Below are positions 50,714 through 58,920 of a stretch of 64,000 bases of DNA, piece after piece (position 1 is the first letter of the stretch; the number at the start of each line of letters is the position of its first letter). A program made the translations under genes and the position numbers. This DNA is from ZC4RG17 sp036380875. GTDB lineage: Bacteria; Actinomycetota; Acidimicrobiia; Spongiisociales; ZC4RG35. The stretch spans positions 54,231 through 118,230 of the forward strand of contig DASVDX010000088.1 in the NCBI GenBank assembly GCA_036380875.1, in the 5' to 3' direction. The notes beneath the pieces are model-generated. The model had not been told where the DNA came from and did not search any database. It saw only the letters and a program-made list of their open reading frames with translations.

Positions 50714-51191
50714 GCCCCGGTGGTGGATCGATCACGATACGGCGCCGCTCGGTGTCCACCTCGGGGACCAACTCGGCGACGAATGGGACGCTGATGGTCC
50801 TGTCCCCGACCACGATCGACAGGCGATCCTGACCCACACCGATCTCCACGTCGACGACCTCGCCGACATGCTCGCCGCTCGGTCCGACCACCTCCATGCC
50901 CACGAGCTCGTCGGGCCAGAACTCGCCTTCCTCCAGAGGGCGACGCTCCACAGATGGGATCGAGAGGTCCTTGCCGCGGAGACGCTCCGCCGCGTTGCGG
51001 TCGGAGACCTCTTCGAAAGTCACGAGCGGCAGGCGGTCGGTGACCTGGAAGGCAGCGACGGTCAGCAGACTGCCGTCGGCCAGTTCGACCACGGCGCCAG
51101 GCGCAAAGCGTTCAGCAGGTCGGTCGGTGAAGACTTCTACGACGACTGCGCCTCTCAGCCCGTGGGGGCGGACCACTCGGCCCACCAGCAC
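50703..51191 (-). CDS. rimM: Ribosome maturation factor RimM
   Basis: A 162-residue 16S rRNA processing factor. It starts VLVGRVVRPHGLRGAVVVEVF, and has the PRC-barrel segment VGPSGEHVGEVVDVEI and the end IPFVAELVPEVD-like VPFVAELVPEVD. I choose GTG 51191, seven bases after AAGGA; the frame to 51293 overlaps khpA and is not conserved. Binding to S19 and late 30S assembly are known for the family. It is 19 bases after khpA. Confidence 0.92.
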   Translation of the reverse strand: MLVGRVVRPHGLRGAVVVEVFTDRPAERFAPGAVVELADGSLLTVAAFQVTDRLPLVTFEEVSDRNAAERLRGKDLSIPSVERRPLEEGEFWPDELVGMEVVGPSGEHVGEVVDVEIGVGQDRLSIVVGDRTISVPFVAELVPEVDTERRRIVIDPPPGLID

Positions 51192-51210
51192 ACGGTCGTC
51201 CTTGAGATCG

Positions 51211-51462
51211 TCAGTCGACAAACTCGACTTCGGCGGTGACGCCTTCCTCGTCGGCGGCTGCACCGGCGACAGCCCGGATCGCCCGGGCGACACGTCCCCG
51301 GCGGCCGATGACCCGGCCCATGTCTCCCTTGGCGGTACGAACCTCGGCGAGGACCTCGTCGGGTCCCTGTTCGATGATCGTCACTTCGACGGAGTCCGGA
51401 TTGTCGACGATCTCTCGGACGACGTACTTGACGACCCGTTCGACGATCTCGCCTTTGGGCAC
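51211..51462 (-). CDS. khpA: KhpA, KH-domain RNA-binding protein
   Basis: An 83-residue single KH domain protein. The RNA-binding GxxG loop is GRRG in DMGRVIGRRGRVARAIRA. It begins with GTG and the segment IVERVVKYVVREIVDNPDSV. KhpA with KhpB affects cell division and small-RNA regulation in Gram-positives. It is in its standard place between rpsP and rimM, two bases after rpsP. Confidence 0.94.
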   Translation of the reverse strand: MPKGEIVERVVKYVVREIVDNPDSVEVTIIEQGPDEVLAEVRTAKGDMGRVIGRRGRVARAIRAVAGAAADEEGVTAEVEFVD

Positions 51463-51464
51463 GC

Positions 51465-51932
51465 TCAGCTCTCCTCGGACTCGGCGGCCCCGTCGCCCGC
51501 CGCCTCTTCAGCTTGCTCGGCTGCTTCCTCGGCAGCCGCCTCCTCGGCGGTCTCTTCCCCGGCGGCCTCTTCCTCGGCGGGGGGCTCTTCAGCCGCGGCC
51601 TCGGCGGCCTCCGCCGCCTCCTCCGCCGGGGCAGGCTCTTCCTTCTGAGCGCCGACGGTGTGGATCTTTCCTGCCTTGACCTTGAACTCGGTCAGCGCAC
51701 CCGAGACTTCGAGGAGCTTGGCGGCTGCCTCGGTCGGCTGGGCGCCCTTACGCAGCCAGTCGACCGCCTTTTCCTTGTCGATTTCGATCAGCGACGGCTC
51801 TTGGCGCGGGTCGTAGTGCCCGATGAGGTCGATGTAGCGACCGTCACGGGGAGCGCGTCCGTCCATCACCACTACGCGGTAGTAGGGCGACTTGGTCTTG
51901 CCCATCCGCATCAATCTGATCTTGACGGCCAT
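51465..51932 (-). CDS. rpsP: 30S ribosomal protein S16 with acidic Ala/Glu tail
   Basis: A 155-residue S16. Residues 1-90 are a normal S16 with AVKIRLMRMGKTKSPYYRVVV, RDGRYIDLIGHYDP and AVDWLRKGAQPTEAA. The last 55-60 residues are a low-complexity run of Ala and Glu ending in AAESEES. Extended tails are known in some actinobacterial S16 proteins, but this one is long. I start at ATG 51932 after GAGAGG. A candidate promoter lies at 52044-52049, giving a leader of about 105 bases. Confidence 0.95.
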   Translation of the reverse strand: MAVKIRLMRMGKTKSPYYRVVVMDGRAPRDGRYIDLIGHYDPRQEPSLIEIDKEKAVDWLRKGAQPTEAAAKLLEVSGALTEFKVKAGKIHTVGAQKEEPAPAEEAAEAAEAAAEEPPAEEEAAGEETAEEAAAEEAAEQAEEAAGDGAAESEES

Positions 51933-52043
51933 CAACTCACCTCTCGTGGCCACGACTCCGAATGCGCGGCCGTTCAATCATGGTCTCTTCTCGGATTGCC
52001 GGGCACTCGCGAAGGGACGTGGGAGGGCCCGGAAAGCCCGCAA

Positions 52044-52049
52044 AGCATA
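52044..52049 (-). promoter_or_regulatory. Candidate -10 of the rpsP operon
   Basis: TATGCT on the minus strand, 30 bases after the ffh stop. No strong -35 is seen. The predicted leader of about 105 bases has GC-rich hairpin potential (GGGC/GCCC arms). Confidence 0.35.
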
Positions 52050-52078
52050 GCAACGGGACCGGCGAGTACCTATCCGGG

Positions 52079-53404
52079 TCACCGGCGTCTCCCGCCGCCG
52101 AGGCCCGCCAGGCCGGCGAGACCCTTTCCGGCGAAACCCTTCATCAGCTTCTGAGTGTCGGCGAACTGGCGCAGCAATTTGTTGACGTCCTGGGGGGTCG
52201 TCCCCGATCCAGCCGCCACCCGGCGCTTGCGGCTCCCGTTCATAATCTTCGGGTTGCGGCGCTCCTCCGGCGTCATCGAGTAGATGATCGCCTCGACCCG
52301 CTTGATCTCCTTGTCGTCGATCTGGACGTTGCGCAATGCCGAGGAGGCGCCGGGGAGCATGGAGAGGAGGTCTTGGAGAGGGCCCATCTTCTTCACCTGC
52401 TGGAACTGGGACAGGAAGTCCTCCAGGGTGAACTCGCCCTTCATCATCTTCTCGGCGGTCTTCTCCGCCTCCTGGGCGTCGAATGTGGCCTCCGCTTTCT
52501 CGATCAGCGTGAGGACGTCGCCCATGCCGAGGATGCGGGAAGCCATCCGGTCGGGGTAGAACGGCTCGAGGTCGTCGAGGCCTTCCCCCACGCCGGCGAA
52601 CTTCACCGGCGCCCCGGTGACCTCCCGGACCGAGATCGCAGCGCCGCCGCGGGCATCACCGTCGAGCTTGGAGAGCACGATGCCCGTCAGGTTCGTGTGC
52701 TCGACGAAGCCTTTGGCGACGTTGACGGCGTCCTGGCCGGTCATGGCGTCGACCACGAGCAGCGTCTCGTCGGGTTCGGCCACTTTGGAGATCTCGGAGA
52801 GCTCCTTCATCAAGGCGTCGTCGATTTGGAGTCGGCCAGCCGTGTCCACGATCACCACGTCGTGACCGGCACGCGTCGCCTCCTTCAGCGCCGCCTTGAC
52901 GACCCGGGCGGGTTTCGATTTCCGCTCTGCGTAGACCGGCACGCCCACGCGCTTGCCCAGGGTCTCGAGCTGATCGATGGCAGCCGGGCGCTGCAGGTCG
53001 GCGGCGACCAGGAGAGGCCGACGCCCCTTCGACCTGAGGTGCTTGGCCAGCTTGCCGGCGGACGTGGTCTTGCCCGAGCCCTGGAGGCCGACCATCAGGA
53101 TGACCTGAGGTGGGCTGGACTGGCGCAGGGATGCCACCTCGCCGCCGAGCGTGTTCACCAGCTCCTCGTGGACGATCTTTATGACCTGCTGGCCAGGAGT
53201 GAGGCTCTTCGAGACATCGGCGCCCAGCGCCCGCTCACGAACACGAGCGAGGAACGACTTCACAACGGCGACGTTGACGTCGGCTTCGAGGAGGGCCAAT
53301 CGCACCTCACGGAGGGCGGCGTCGACATCCGCCTCCGACAGGCGGCCCTTGCCGCGCAGGGCCGAAAAAATGCCCTCGAACCGTTGCGTCAGTGAGTCGA
53401 ACAT
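52079..53404 (-). CDS. ffh: Signal recognition particle protein Ffh
   Basis: A 441-residue SRP GTPase. The N domain is at 1-85, the G domain has GLQGSGKTTSAGKLA near 105, DTAGRLQ and LSKLDGDARGG, and the Met-rich M domain (about 295-441) binds SRP RNA and signal sequences and ends in a Gly/Lys/Arg tail. I start at ATG 53404 rather than GTG 53410, because TAGCGT lies eight bases upstream. The SRP RNA gene itself is not seen in the window. The gene is divergent from tetR. Confidence 0.96.
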   Translation of the reverse strand: MFDSLTQRFEGIFSALRGKGRLSEADVDAALREVRLALLEADVNVAVVKSFLARVRERALGADVSKSLTPGQQVIKIVHEELVNTLGGEVASLRQSSPPQVILMVGLQGSGKTTSAGKLAKHLRSKGRRPLLVAADLQRPAAIDQLETLGKRVGVPVYAERKSKPARVVKAALKEATRAGHDVVIVDTAGRLQIDDALMKELSEISKVAEPDETLLVVDAMTGQDAVNVAKGFVEHTNLTGIVLSKLDGDARGGAAISVREVTGAPVKFAGVGEGLDDLEPFYPDRMASRILGMGDVLTLIEKAEATFDAQEAEKTAEKMMKGEFTLEDFLSQFQQVKKMGPLQDLLSMLPGASSALRNVQIDDKEIKRVEAIIYSMTPEERRNPKIMNGSRKRRVAAGSGTTPQDVNKLLRQFADTQKLMKGFAGKGLAGLAGLGGGRRR

Positions 53405-53412
53405 CGTCACTC

Positions 53413-53418
53413 ACGCTA
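53413..53418 (-). promoter_or_regulatory. -10 hexamer, ffh
   Basis: TAGCGT ends eight bases before the ATG at 53404, without a Shine-Dalgarno site. Confidence 0.4.
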
Positions 53419-53464
53419 CCGGACGAGGCCGTTCACCGAGAACCTCGAAACCCCCATCGATCCG

Positions 53465-53500
53465 CTGAACGCGCGTTTACAGTACTGAACGTGCGTTCAG
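53465..53500 (+). promoter_or_regulatory. Tandem TetR operators
   Basis: CTGAACGCGCGTTTACAG (53465-53482) and CTGAACGTGCGTTCAG (53485-53500) are two copies of one palindrome, CTGAACG-NN-CGTTCAG; the second is perfect. They cover the -10 hexamer and the start codon of the TetR gene, so binding would silence the operon. Confidence 0.75.
53478..53483 (+). promoter_or_regulatory. -10 hexamer, tetR-ABC operon
   Basis: TACAGT ends seven bases before the GTG at 53491, predicting a leaderless mRNA; it overlaps the first operator. Confidence 0.55.
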
Positions 53501-54165
53501 CCAACAGTCTGTCGGCGTCGGACATGACGGCCGAGGCGAGGATTCGCCAGGCGGCAGTCGAGCGTTTCCCCGTCGACGGGATCGAGGGCACCACCGTCCG
53601 GGCCATCGCCGCCGATGCCGGCGTCTCCCCTGCCCTGGTCCTCCATCACTTCGGGTCGAAGCAGGGCTTGCTCGACGCCTGCGACCACTACGTGGTGGAG
53701 CTCGTGCGCACGACCAAGACTCGAGCCATTGCCGACGGCACCGCCACCGACGCCGGCTTCATCGCCTCGATGTACCGGATGGCCCCGCCGATCGTGCGTT
53801 ACCTCGGGTGGTCGCTGTCGAGAGGAGCACCCGCCACCTCCCGTCTCTTCGACGAGCTCGTGCAAGAGTCGGAACGCCTCCTGGCTGTCGCCGAGGAGCA
53901 AGGGATGGTCCGCTCCTCCCCCGATCCTCACGGAAGGGCGGTGGTGTTGCTCACCATGCAACTCGGGTTCGTGGTGCTCCACGAGCACGTATCCCGGGCC
54001 TTGGGTATGGACCCGTTCGGCCTCGACGGCCTCATGCGCATCACCGAACGGGAAATGGAGGTGTTCACCGGAGGGCTGTTCACACCAGAAGCGGCCCGGG
54101 TGGCTTCCCAGGGTGTCGAAGCGGCCTCGCAGCTCATGAGAAAGGAGACCGCCGATGGCGGATGA
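53491..54165 (+). CDS. TetR family transcriptional regulator
   Basis: A 224-residue repressor. The N-terminal HTH is RIRQAAVERFPVDGIEGTTV with RAIAADAGVSPALVLHHFGS; the C-terminal ligand domain has no recognised family. I use GTG 53491, set by the leaderless promoter; ATG 53524 is the alternative and would remove 11 residues before the HTH. The tandem palindromes over its promoter suggest autorepression of the whole tetR-ATPase-permease operon, released by the exporter's substrate. Confidence 0.9.
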   Translation: MRSANSLSASDMTAEARIRQAAVERFPVDGIEGTTVRAIAADAGVSPALVLHHFGSKQGLLDACDHYVVELVRTTKTRAIADGTATDAGFIASMYRMAPPIVRYLGWSLSRGAPATSRLFDELVQESERLLAVAEEQGMVRSSPDPHGRAVVLLTMQLGFVVLHEHVSRALGMDPFGLDGLMRITEREMEVFTGGLFTPEAARVASQGVEAASQLMRKETADGG

Positions 54166-55060
54166 GGCGATTCGTGCCAGCCAACTGACGAAGAGCTATG
54201 GACCGGTCCTGGCTCTGGACGGCCTCGACCTGGAGGTGCGGAGAGGCGAGATATTCGGCTTCCTCGGACCCAACGGTGCCGGGAAGACCACGGCGATCCG
54301 CCTCTTCTTGGACCTGCTGAGACCCGACTCGGGCCGGGTCACCGTCCTCGGACTCGATCCCCGCTCCCAAGGCGTCGAACTGCGGAAGCGCATCGGCTAC
54401 CTGCCGGGGGACTTCACGGTCGAGGGCCACCAGACCTCACGGCAACTCCTCACGTATCTCGGAAACCTACGGGGCGGGGTCCCAATGGGCCGGATCGAAG
54501 CACTGGCGGAGCGACTGGCGCTAGACCTCGACACGAAGATCCGCAATCTGTCGAAGGGGAACCGCCAGAAAGTCGGGTTGATCCAGGCGTTCATGCACGA
54601 GCCCGAGTTGCTGATCCTCGACGAGCCGACGAGCGGCCTCGACCCGCTCATGGCCCGCGAGTTCCTCACGCTCTCACTCGAGGCCAGGGACGCCGGCCAG
54701 ACCGCCTTCATGTCGTCGCACATCCTGAGTGAGGTGCAACAGGTGGCAGACCGGGCCGGGATCATCCGCCGGGGCAAGCTCATCGCCGTGGACGAAGTGG
54801 AGGCGCTCCGGGCGAAATCGGTGCGTCGGGTGCAGGTCACCTTCGCCGAACCGATCGACTCCTCCGAATTCGCCGCCATCGACGGTGTCTCCGACCTCAC
54901 CATCGACGACGGTGTCCTCCGCTGCCGGCTGCTCGGCGAGGCCGACCCGCTGGTCAAAGCCGTGGCTCGCCACCGGGTACAGGACTTCATATCCGAGGAG
55001 CCGGATCTGGAGGAGCTCTTCTTCCACTACTACACGGAGGAGGCGGGAAGTGTTTCGTGA
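54155..55060 (+). CDS. ABC transporter ATP-binding protein
   Basis: A 301-residue exporter ATPase. Walker A is GPNGAGKTT near 38-46, the signature is LSKGNRQKVGLIQAF, Walker B is LLILDEPTSGLDPLM and the switch is MSSHILSEV. A C-terminal domain of about 90 residues follows. The ATG at 54155 overlaps tetR by 11 bases and has AAGGAG seven bases upstream. The next gene, the permease, overlaps its 3' end by 11 bases. Confidence 0.93.
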   Translation: MADEAIRASQLTKSYGPVLALDGLDLEVRRGEIFGFLGPNGAGKTTAIRLFLDLLRPDSGRVTVLGLDPRSQGVELRKRIGYLPGDFTVEGHQTSRQLLTYLGNLRGGVPMGRIEALAERLALDLDTKIRNLSKGNRQKVGLIQAFMHEPELLILDEPTSGLDPLMAREFLTLSLEARDAGQTAFMSSHILSEVQQVADRAGIIRRGKLIAVDEVEALRAKSVRRVQVTFAEPIDSSEFAAIDGVSDLTIDDGVLRCRLLGEADPLVKAVARHRVQDFISEEPDLEELFFHYYTEEAGSVS

Positions 55061-55841
55061 TGTCTGGACCAAAACTCTCTGGGACCATCGCCGATCCCTG
55101 CTCGGGTGGGCGATCGGGCTGATCGGTGTCAGCCTCGTCTACGGCGCCTTCTACCCGTACATGGCCGAGCCCGGTTACGCCGACCTCCTCGACACTCTCC
55201 CCGAGGGGCTGGTCCAAGCGATGGGCTGGGAGGACTTCACTTCGGCGGAGGGTTACATGGGCGCGGCCGTGTTCGGCGTCCTCGGCCAGGTCCTGACGGT
55301 CATCATGGCGGTGGGACTCGGAGCCAGGATGATCGCCGGCGACGAGGAGACGGGCGGATTGGAACTGCTGATCGCCCACCCCGTCAGCCGACGGCGGGCG
55401 GTCGCCCAGCGGGCCCTGTCACTCCTCCTCTCCATGGTCTTGGCCGGATTGGCCGTGTTCCTCGCTGTCTTCACCTTGAGCAACCCGATCGACCTCGGGA
55501 TCCCTGTGGGCAACCTGGCCGCGAGCTCTGCCCAGATGGCGCTGCTCGGGCTCGTCTTCGGATCCCTGGCGATGGCTGTGGGTGGGATCCGCGGCCGACG
55601 CGGTCTGGTGATCGGCGTGACGGCGGCGGTAGCGGTGCTGGCCTACCTGGCCGACACGGTGGCTCCGCTGGTGGACGCCATCGCCTGGATCGAGAACCTA
55701 TCGCCGTTCGATTGGTACGACCCCACCGCCATCCTGCGCGAAGGGCTCATGGTCGGCGACGCCTTGCTCTCGTTGGGTGCCTCAGCCTTTCTCATCGTCG
55801 TCGCCGTGGTGGCTTTCGACCGCCGCGACATCGGCGTCTGA
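55050..55841 (+). CDS. ABC-2 type permease
   Basis: A 263-residue permease with six predicted helices (first near 17-37, last near 238-258). It begins FRDVWTKTLWDHRRSLLGW, and DEETGGLELLIAHPVSRRRAV is the typical coupling segment of this permease group. The GTG at 55050 has GGAGGAGGCGGGAA upstream. It completes the TetR-controlled exporter; the substrate, perhaps a drug or toxic lipid, is unknown. Confidence 0.9.
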   Translation: MFRDVWTKTLWDHRRSLLGWAIGLIGVSLVYGAFYPYMAEPGYADLLDTLPEGLVQAMGWEDFTSAEGYMGAAVFGVLGQVLTVIMAVGLGARMIAGDEETGGLELLIAHPVSRRRAVAQRALSLLLSMVLAGLAVFLAVFTLSNPIDLGIPVGNLAASSAQMALLGLVFGSLAMAVGGIRGRRGLVIGVTAAVAVLAYLADTVAPLVDAIAWIENLSPFDWYDPTAILREGLMVGDALLSLGASAFLIVVAVVAFDRRDIGV

Positions 55842-55862
55842 GGCGCTCCGACATGGGCCCGA

Positions 55863-55868
55863 TAACCT
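55863..55868 (+). promoter_or_regulatory. -10 hexamer, ppc
   Basis: TAACCT ends seven bases before the GTG at 55876, predicting a leaderless mRNA. Confidence 0.5.
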
Positions 55869-55875
55869 CCTCTCG

Positions 55876-58593
55876 GTGATCGACCGCGATCAGGCCCTCC
55901 GCGCCGACATACGTCGTCTGGGAGCCCAACTCGGGGAAGCGCTGACGCGCCAGCACGGCTCGCGGCTGCTGGACTTGGTCGAAGAGGTCCGTGCTCTCAC
56001 CAAGGCCAGCCGCCAAACGGACAGCCGGGAGCCAGTCGAGAAGCTGGACGCTCTCCTCGAGGGCCTCGACCTGGAGGAGACGATTCAGTTGATGCGGGCT
56101 TTCACCGCCTACTTCTATCTCGCCAATGTCGCCGAGCAGGTCCACCGGGTAGAGGAGTTGGCGGGCTCGGAGGAGCAACACCGGCTCTCGGTCACGGTCG
56201 ACCGCATCCGAGCCTCGGGCCTCGACTCACGCCTCGTGGCCGACGTTCTCTCCCGGCTCGAGCTGCGGCCTGTCTTCACGGCGCACCCCACCGAGGCGGC
56301 GCGTCGCACGATCTTGACGAAGCTCCGGACTCTCGCCGATCTCCTGGAAGAACGTCTCGATCCGCGCTCCACTGAATACGACCACGCCCGGATCGACCGA
56401 CGGGTGGCCGAGATCATCGACCAGATCTGGCAGACCGACGAGCTCCGCCAGTTCCGGCCTGAGCCGATCGACGAAGCGCGCTCGATGGCTTTCTACCTCG
56501 ATCAGCTCTTCAGAGATGTGCTTCCGACGCTCGGTGAGGCGATCGATCTGGAACTCGACCGCCTCTCCCCCGGCTTCCATGCCCCGATCCGCTTCGGCAC
56601 ATGGGTGGGCGGCGACCGCGACGGCAACCCCCATGTGACGCCCGAGGTGACCCTGCGTGTGCTCGAGATGCAGCACGACCGAGGCTTGCGCAATCTGATC
56701 ACAGCCGTCGAAGCCGTCGCCGAGGAGCTATCCACCTCGGAACGGATCCAGGAGATCTCTCCCGAGTTGCGACAGTCACTCGAAGAGGACCGCCGTCTCC
56801 TCCCCGCCGTTTGGGCCCGGTTCAGCCGTCTCAATGCCGGCGAGCCGTACCGGCTCAAGTGCGCCTACATCCACCAGCGGCTCATCAACACCCGCCAGCG
56901 GATCTTGGAGGGCTCGCGGCACGAGCCCGGTCTCGATTACCGCAGTCCAGACGAGCTCCTGGCCGAACTCGAGCTCATGCGGGAGAGCCTGATGGCCCAC
57001 AACGGCGAGCTGATCGCCGAAGGGGTTCTGGCGAGGCTGATCCGGAATGTCGTCACCTTCGGCTTCCACCTCGCCACGATGGACGTACGGGAACACGCTC
57101 GCCGACACGAGCAGGCGGTGACCGCGCTCTACGTCCGGCTCGGCCTCGACTACGCGGCGCTGAGCCCCGAGCAGCGCACCGAGGTCCTGGCGCGTGAGCT
57201 GGAGGGACTGCGGCCGCTGTCGTCTCCCGCCACCCGCCTCGACGACCGAGCGTCGGCGACGCTCGACATCTTCCACGCCATCCGAAAGGCCCACGAGCGA
57301 TACGGCGAGCAGGTGATCGAGTCGTACATCGTCTCGATGGCCTCGGGCGCCGACGATGTGCTGGAGGCAGTCGTCCTTGCCCGGGAGGCAGGACTCGTCG
57401 ATGTGGGCGCCGAGGTGGCTCGCATAGGGTTCGTCCCTCTGGTGGAGACGATTCCCGATCTGCGCCGCGCCGGCGACCTCCTCGACGAACTCCTGTCGGT
57501 TCCTGCCTACCGCCGGCTCGTTGAGCTACGCGGCAACGTCCAGGAAGTGATGCTCGGATATTCGGACTCCAACAAGGCGGGCGGCATCACCACCTCGCAG
57601 TGGGAGATATACAAGGCCCAGAAGGCGCTGCGCGCCGCCGCCATCCGCCACGGAGTGACCCTGCGCCTGTTCCACGGCCGTGGCGGCACCGTCGGTCGGG
57701 GCGGCGGACCGACGCACCAGGCGATCCTCGCCCAGCCGTTCGGCACGATCGACGGGACGATCAAGGTCACCGAACAGGGCGAAGTCGTCTCCGACAAGTA
57801 CGGACTCCCCGAGCTAGCCAGCCGCAACCTCGAGTTGGCGATGGCGTCGGTGCTCGAGGCCTCGCTCCTCCACCGTGAGTCCCGCCAGCCGAAGGAGGTG
57901 CTCGATCGGTGGACCGAGGCGATGGAGGCATTCTCGGAGGGTGCCCACCGGGCGTATCGGAGGCTCGTCGAGGACCCATCGCTCGTCCCGTATTTCCTCT
58001 CGTCGACCCCGGTGGAGGAACTCGCCGACATGAACATCGGCTCGCGACCCTCCCGCCGTCCCGAGGGAGGCGGCACCCTCGACGACCTCCGGGCCATCCC
58101 CTGGGTGTTCGGCTGGACGCAGTCCCGCCAGATCATCCCGGGCTGGTATGGCGTGGGTGCGGGCCTCGTCGCCGCCCGTGAAGCCGGGTACGCGAAGGTG
58201 CTCGACGACATGTATGAGAAGTGGCTCTTCCTCCAGACGTTCCTTTCGAATGTGGAGATGACCCTCTTCAAGACCGATCTGGAGATCACCCGCCGCTACG
58301 TCGACCGCCTGGTCGAGCCGGAACACCGGCACATCTTCGACATGATCTACGACGAGTACGACCGGACGGTCGAAGAGGTGATCCGCCTCACTGGCCAGTC
58401 GGAGCTGTTGTCCTCCAATCCCCTGCTCCGGCGGACACTGCAGGTTCGCGACGCCTACCTCGATCCGATCAACCACCTCCAGGCGTCGCTTCTCGCCCGA
58501 GCCCGCCGACTCGGCAAACCGGATCCGCTCCTCCAGCGGGCGATCCTTCTCACGGTCAACGGGATAGCCGCCGGCATGAGGAACACGGGTTGA
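55876..58593 (+). CDS. ppc: Phosphoenolpyruvate carboxylase
   Basis: A 905-residue PEPC that makes oxaloacetate from PEP and bicarbonate to refill the TCA cycle. The catalytic histidine is His137 in FTAHPTEAARRT. GTWVGGDRDGNPHVT, GYSDSNKAGG and FHGRGGTVGRGGGP are intact, and the C-terminus ends NTG as is usual. I use GTG 55876, set by the leaderless hexamer; a frame to 55777 overlaps the permease. The GGTTGA end overlaps the next gene's TTG start. Confidence 0.97.
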   Translation: MIDRDQALRADIRRLGAQLGEALTRQHGSRLLDLVEEVRALTKASRQTDSREPVEKLDALLEGLDLEETIQLMRAFTAYFYLANVAEQVHRVEELAGSEEQHRLSVTVDRIRASGLDSRLVADVLSRLELRPVFTAHPTEAARRTILTKLRTLADLLEERLDPRSTEYDHARIDRRVAEIIDQIWQTDELRQFRPEPIDEARSMAFYLDQLFRDVLPTLGEAIDLELDRLSPGFHAPIRFGTWVGGDRDGNPHVTPEVTLRVLEMQHDRGLRNLITAVEAVAEELSTSERIQEISPELRQSLEEDRRLLPAVWARFSRLNAGEPYRLKCAYIHQRLINTRQRILEGSRHEPGLDYRSPDELLAELELMRESLMAHNGELIAEGVLARLIRNVVTFGFHLATMDVREHARRHEQAVTALYVRLGLDYAALSPEQRTEVLARELEGLRPLSSPATRLDDRASATLDIFHAIRKAHERYGEQVIESYIVSMASGADDVLEAVVLAREAGLVDVGAEVARIGFVPLVETIPDLRRAGDLLDELLSVPAYRRLVELRGNVQEVMLGYSDSNKAGGITTSQWEIYKAQKALRAAAIRHGVTLRLFHGRGGTVGRGGGPTHQAILAQPFGTIDGTIKVTEQGEVVSDKYGLPELASRNLELAMASVLEASLLHRESRQPKEVLDRWTEAMEAFSEGAHRAYRRLVEDPSLVPYFLSSTPVEELADMNIGSRPSRRPEGGGTLDDLRAIPWVFGWTQSRQIIPGWYGVGAGLVAAREAGYAKVLDDMYEKWLFLQTFLSNVEMTLFKTDLEITRRYVDRLVEPEHRHIFDMIYDEYDRTVEEVIRLTGQSELLSSNPLLRRTLQVRDAYLDPINHLQASLLARARRLGKPDPLLQRAILLTVNGIAAGMRNTG

Positions 58594-58889
58594 AGCGGAC
58601 CTTCGACGAGGCCGTGCTCGAGGTCCTCCGTCGCCTTCAGCCGGGCGAGGTGGTCACATACGGCGAAGTCGCCGAAGAAGCGGGATTCCCCGGGGCGGCG
58701 CGGGCGGTGGGCACGCTCCTGCGCCGCACGGGCGAAGACGTCCCCTGGTGGCGGGTGGTCGCATCGGGCGGGCACCTCCGTGCCACCGACCGCCGCCTGC
58801 AGACCGACCTGTTGCGCGGCGAAGGCGTCGTCGTTCGCCGCGGCCGTGTCGTCTCGGCCCCCGGGCCGACCCGTCAGCCGACGGGATAG
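58590..58889 (+). CDS. Alkyltransferase-like protein (MGMT family, Cys replaced)
   Basis: A 99-residue protein with the DNA-binding domain of O6-alkylguanine-DNA alkyltransferase: VVTYGEVAEEAGFPGAARAVG and the active-site region VPWWRVVASGG. The reactive Cys of PCHRV is Trp here (Trp53), so it cannot accept alkyl groups; Trp54 replaces His. Alkyltransferase-like proteins bind O6-alkylguanine and hand it to nucleotide excision repair. The TTG start overlaps the ppc stop (TTGA) and has GAGGA seven bases upstream, so it is coupled to ppc. Confidence 0.86.
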   Translation: MKRTFDEAVLEVLRRLQPGEVVTYGEVAEEAGFPGAARAVGTLLRRTGEDVPWWRVVASGGHLRATDRRLQTDLLRGEGVVVRRGRVVSAPGPTRQPTG

Positions 58890-58920
58890 GCTGGATCCAG
58901 CCGCCTACCGAGAGCGAGGC

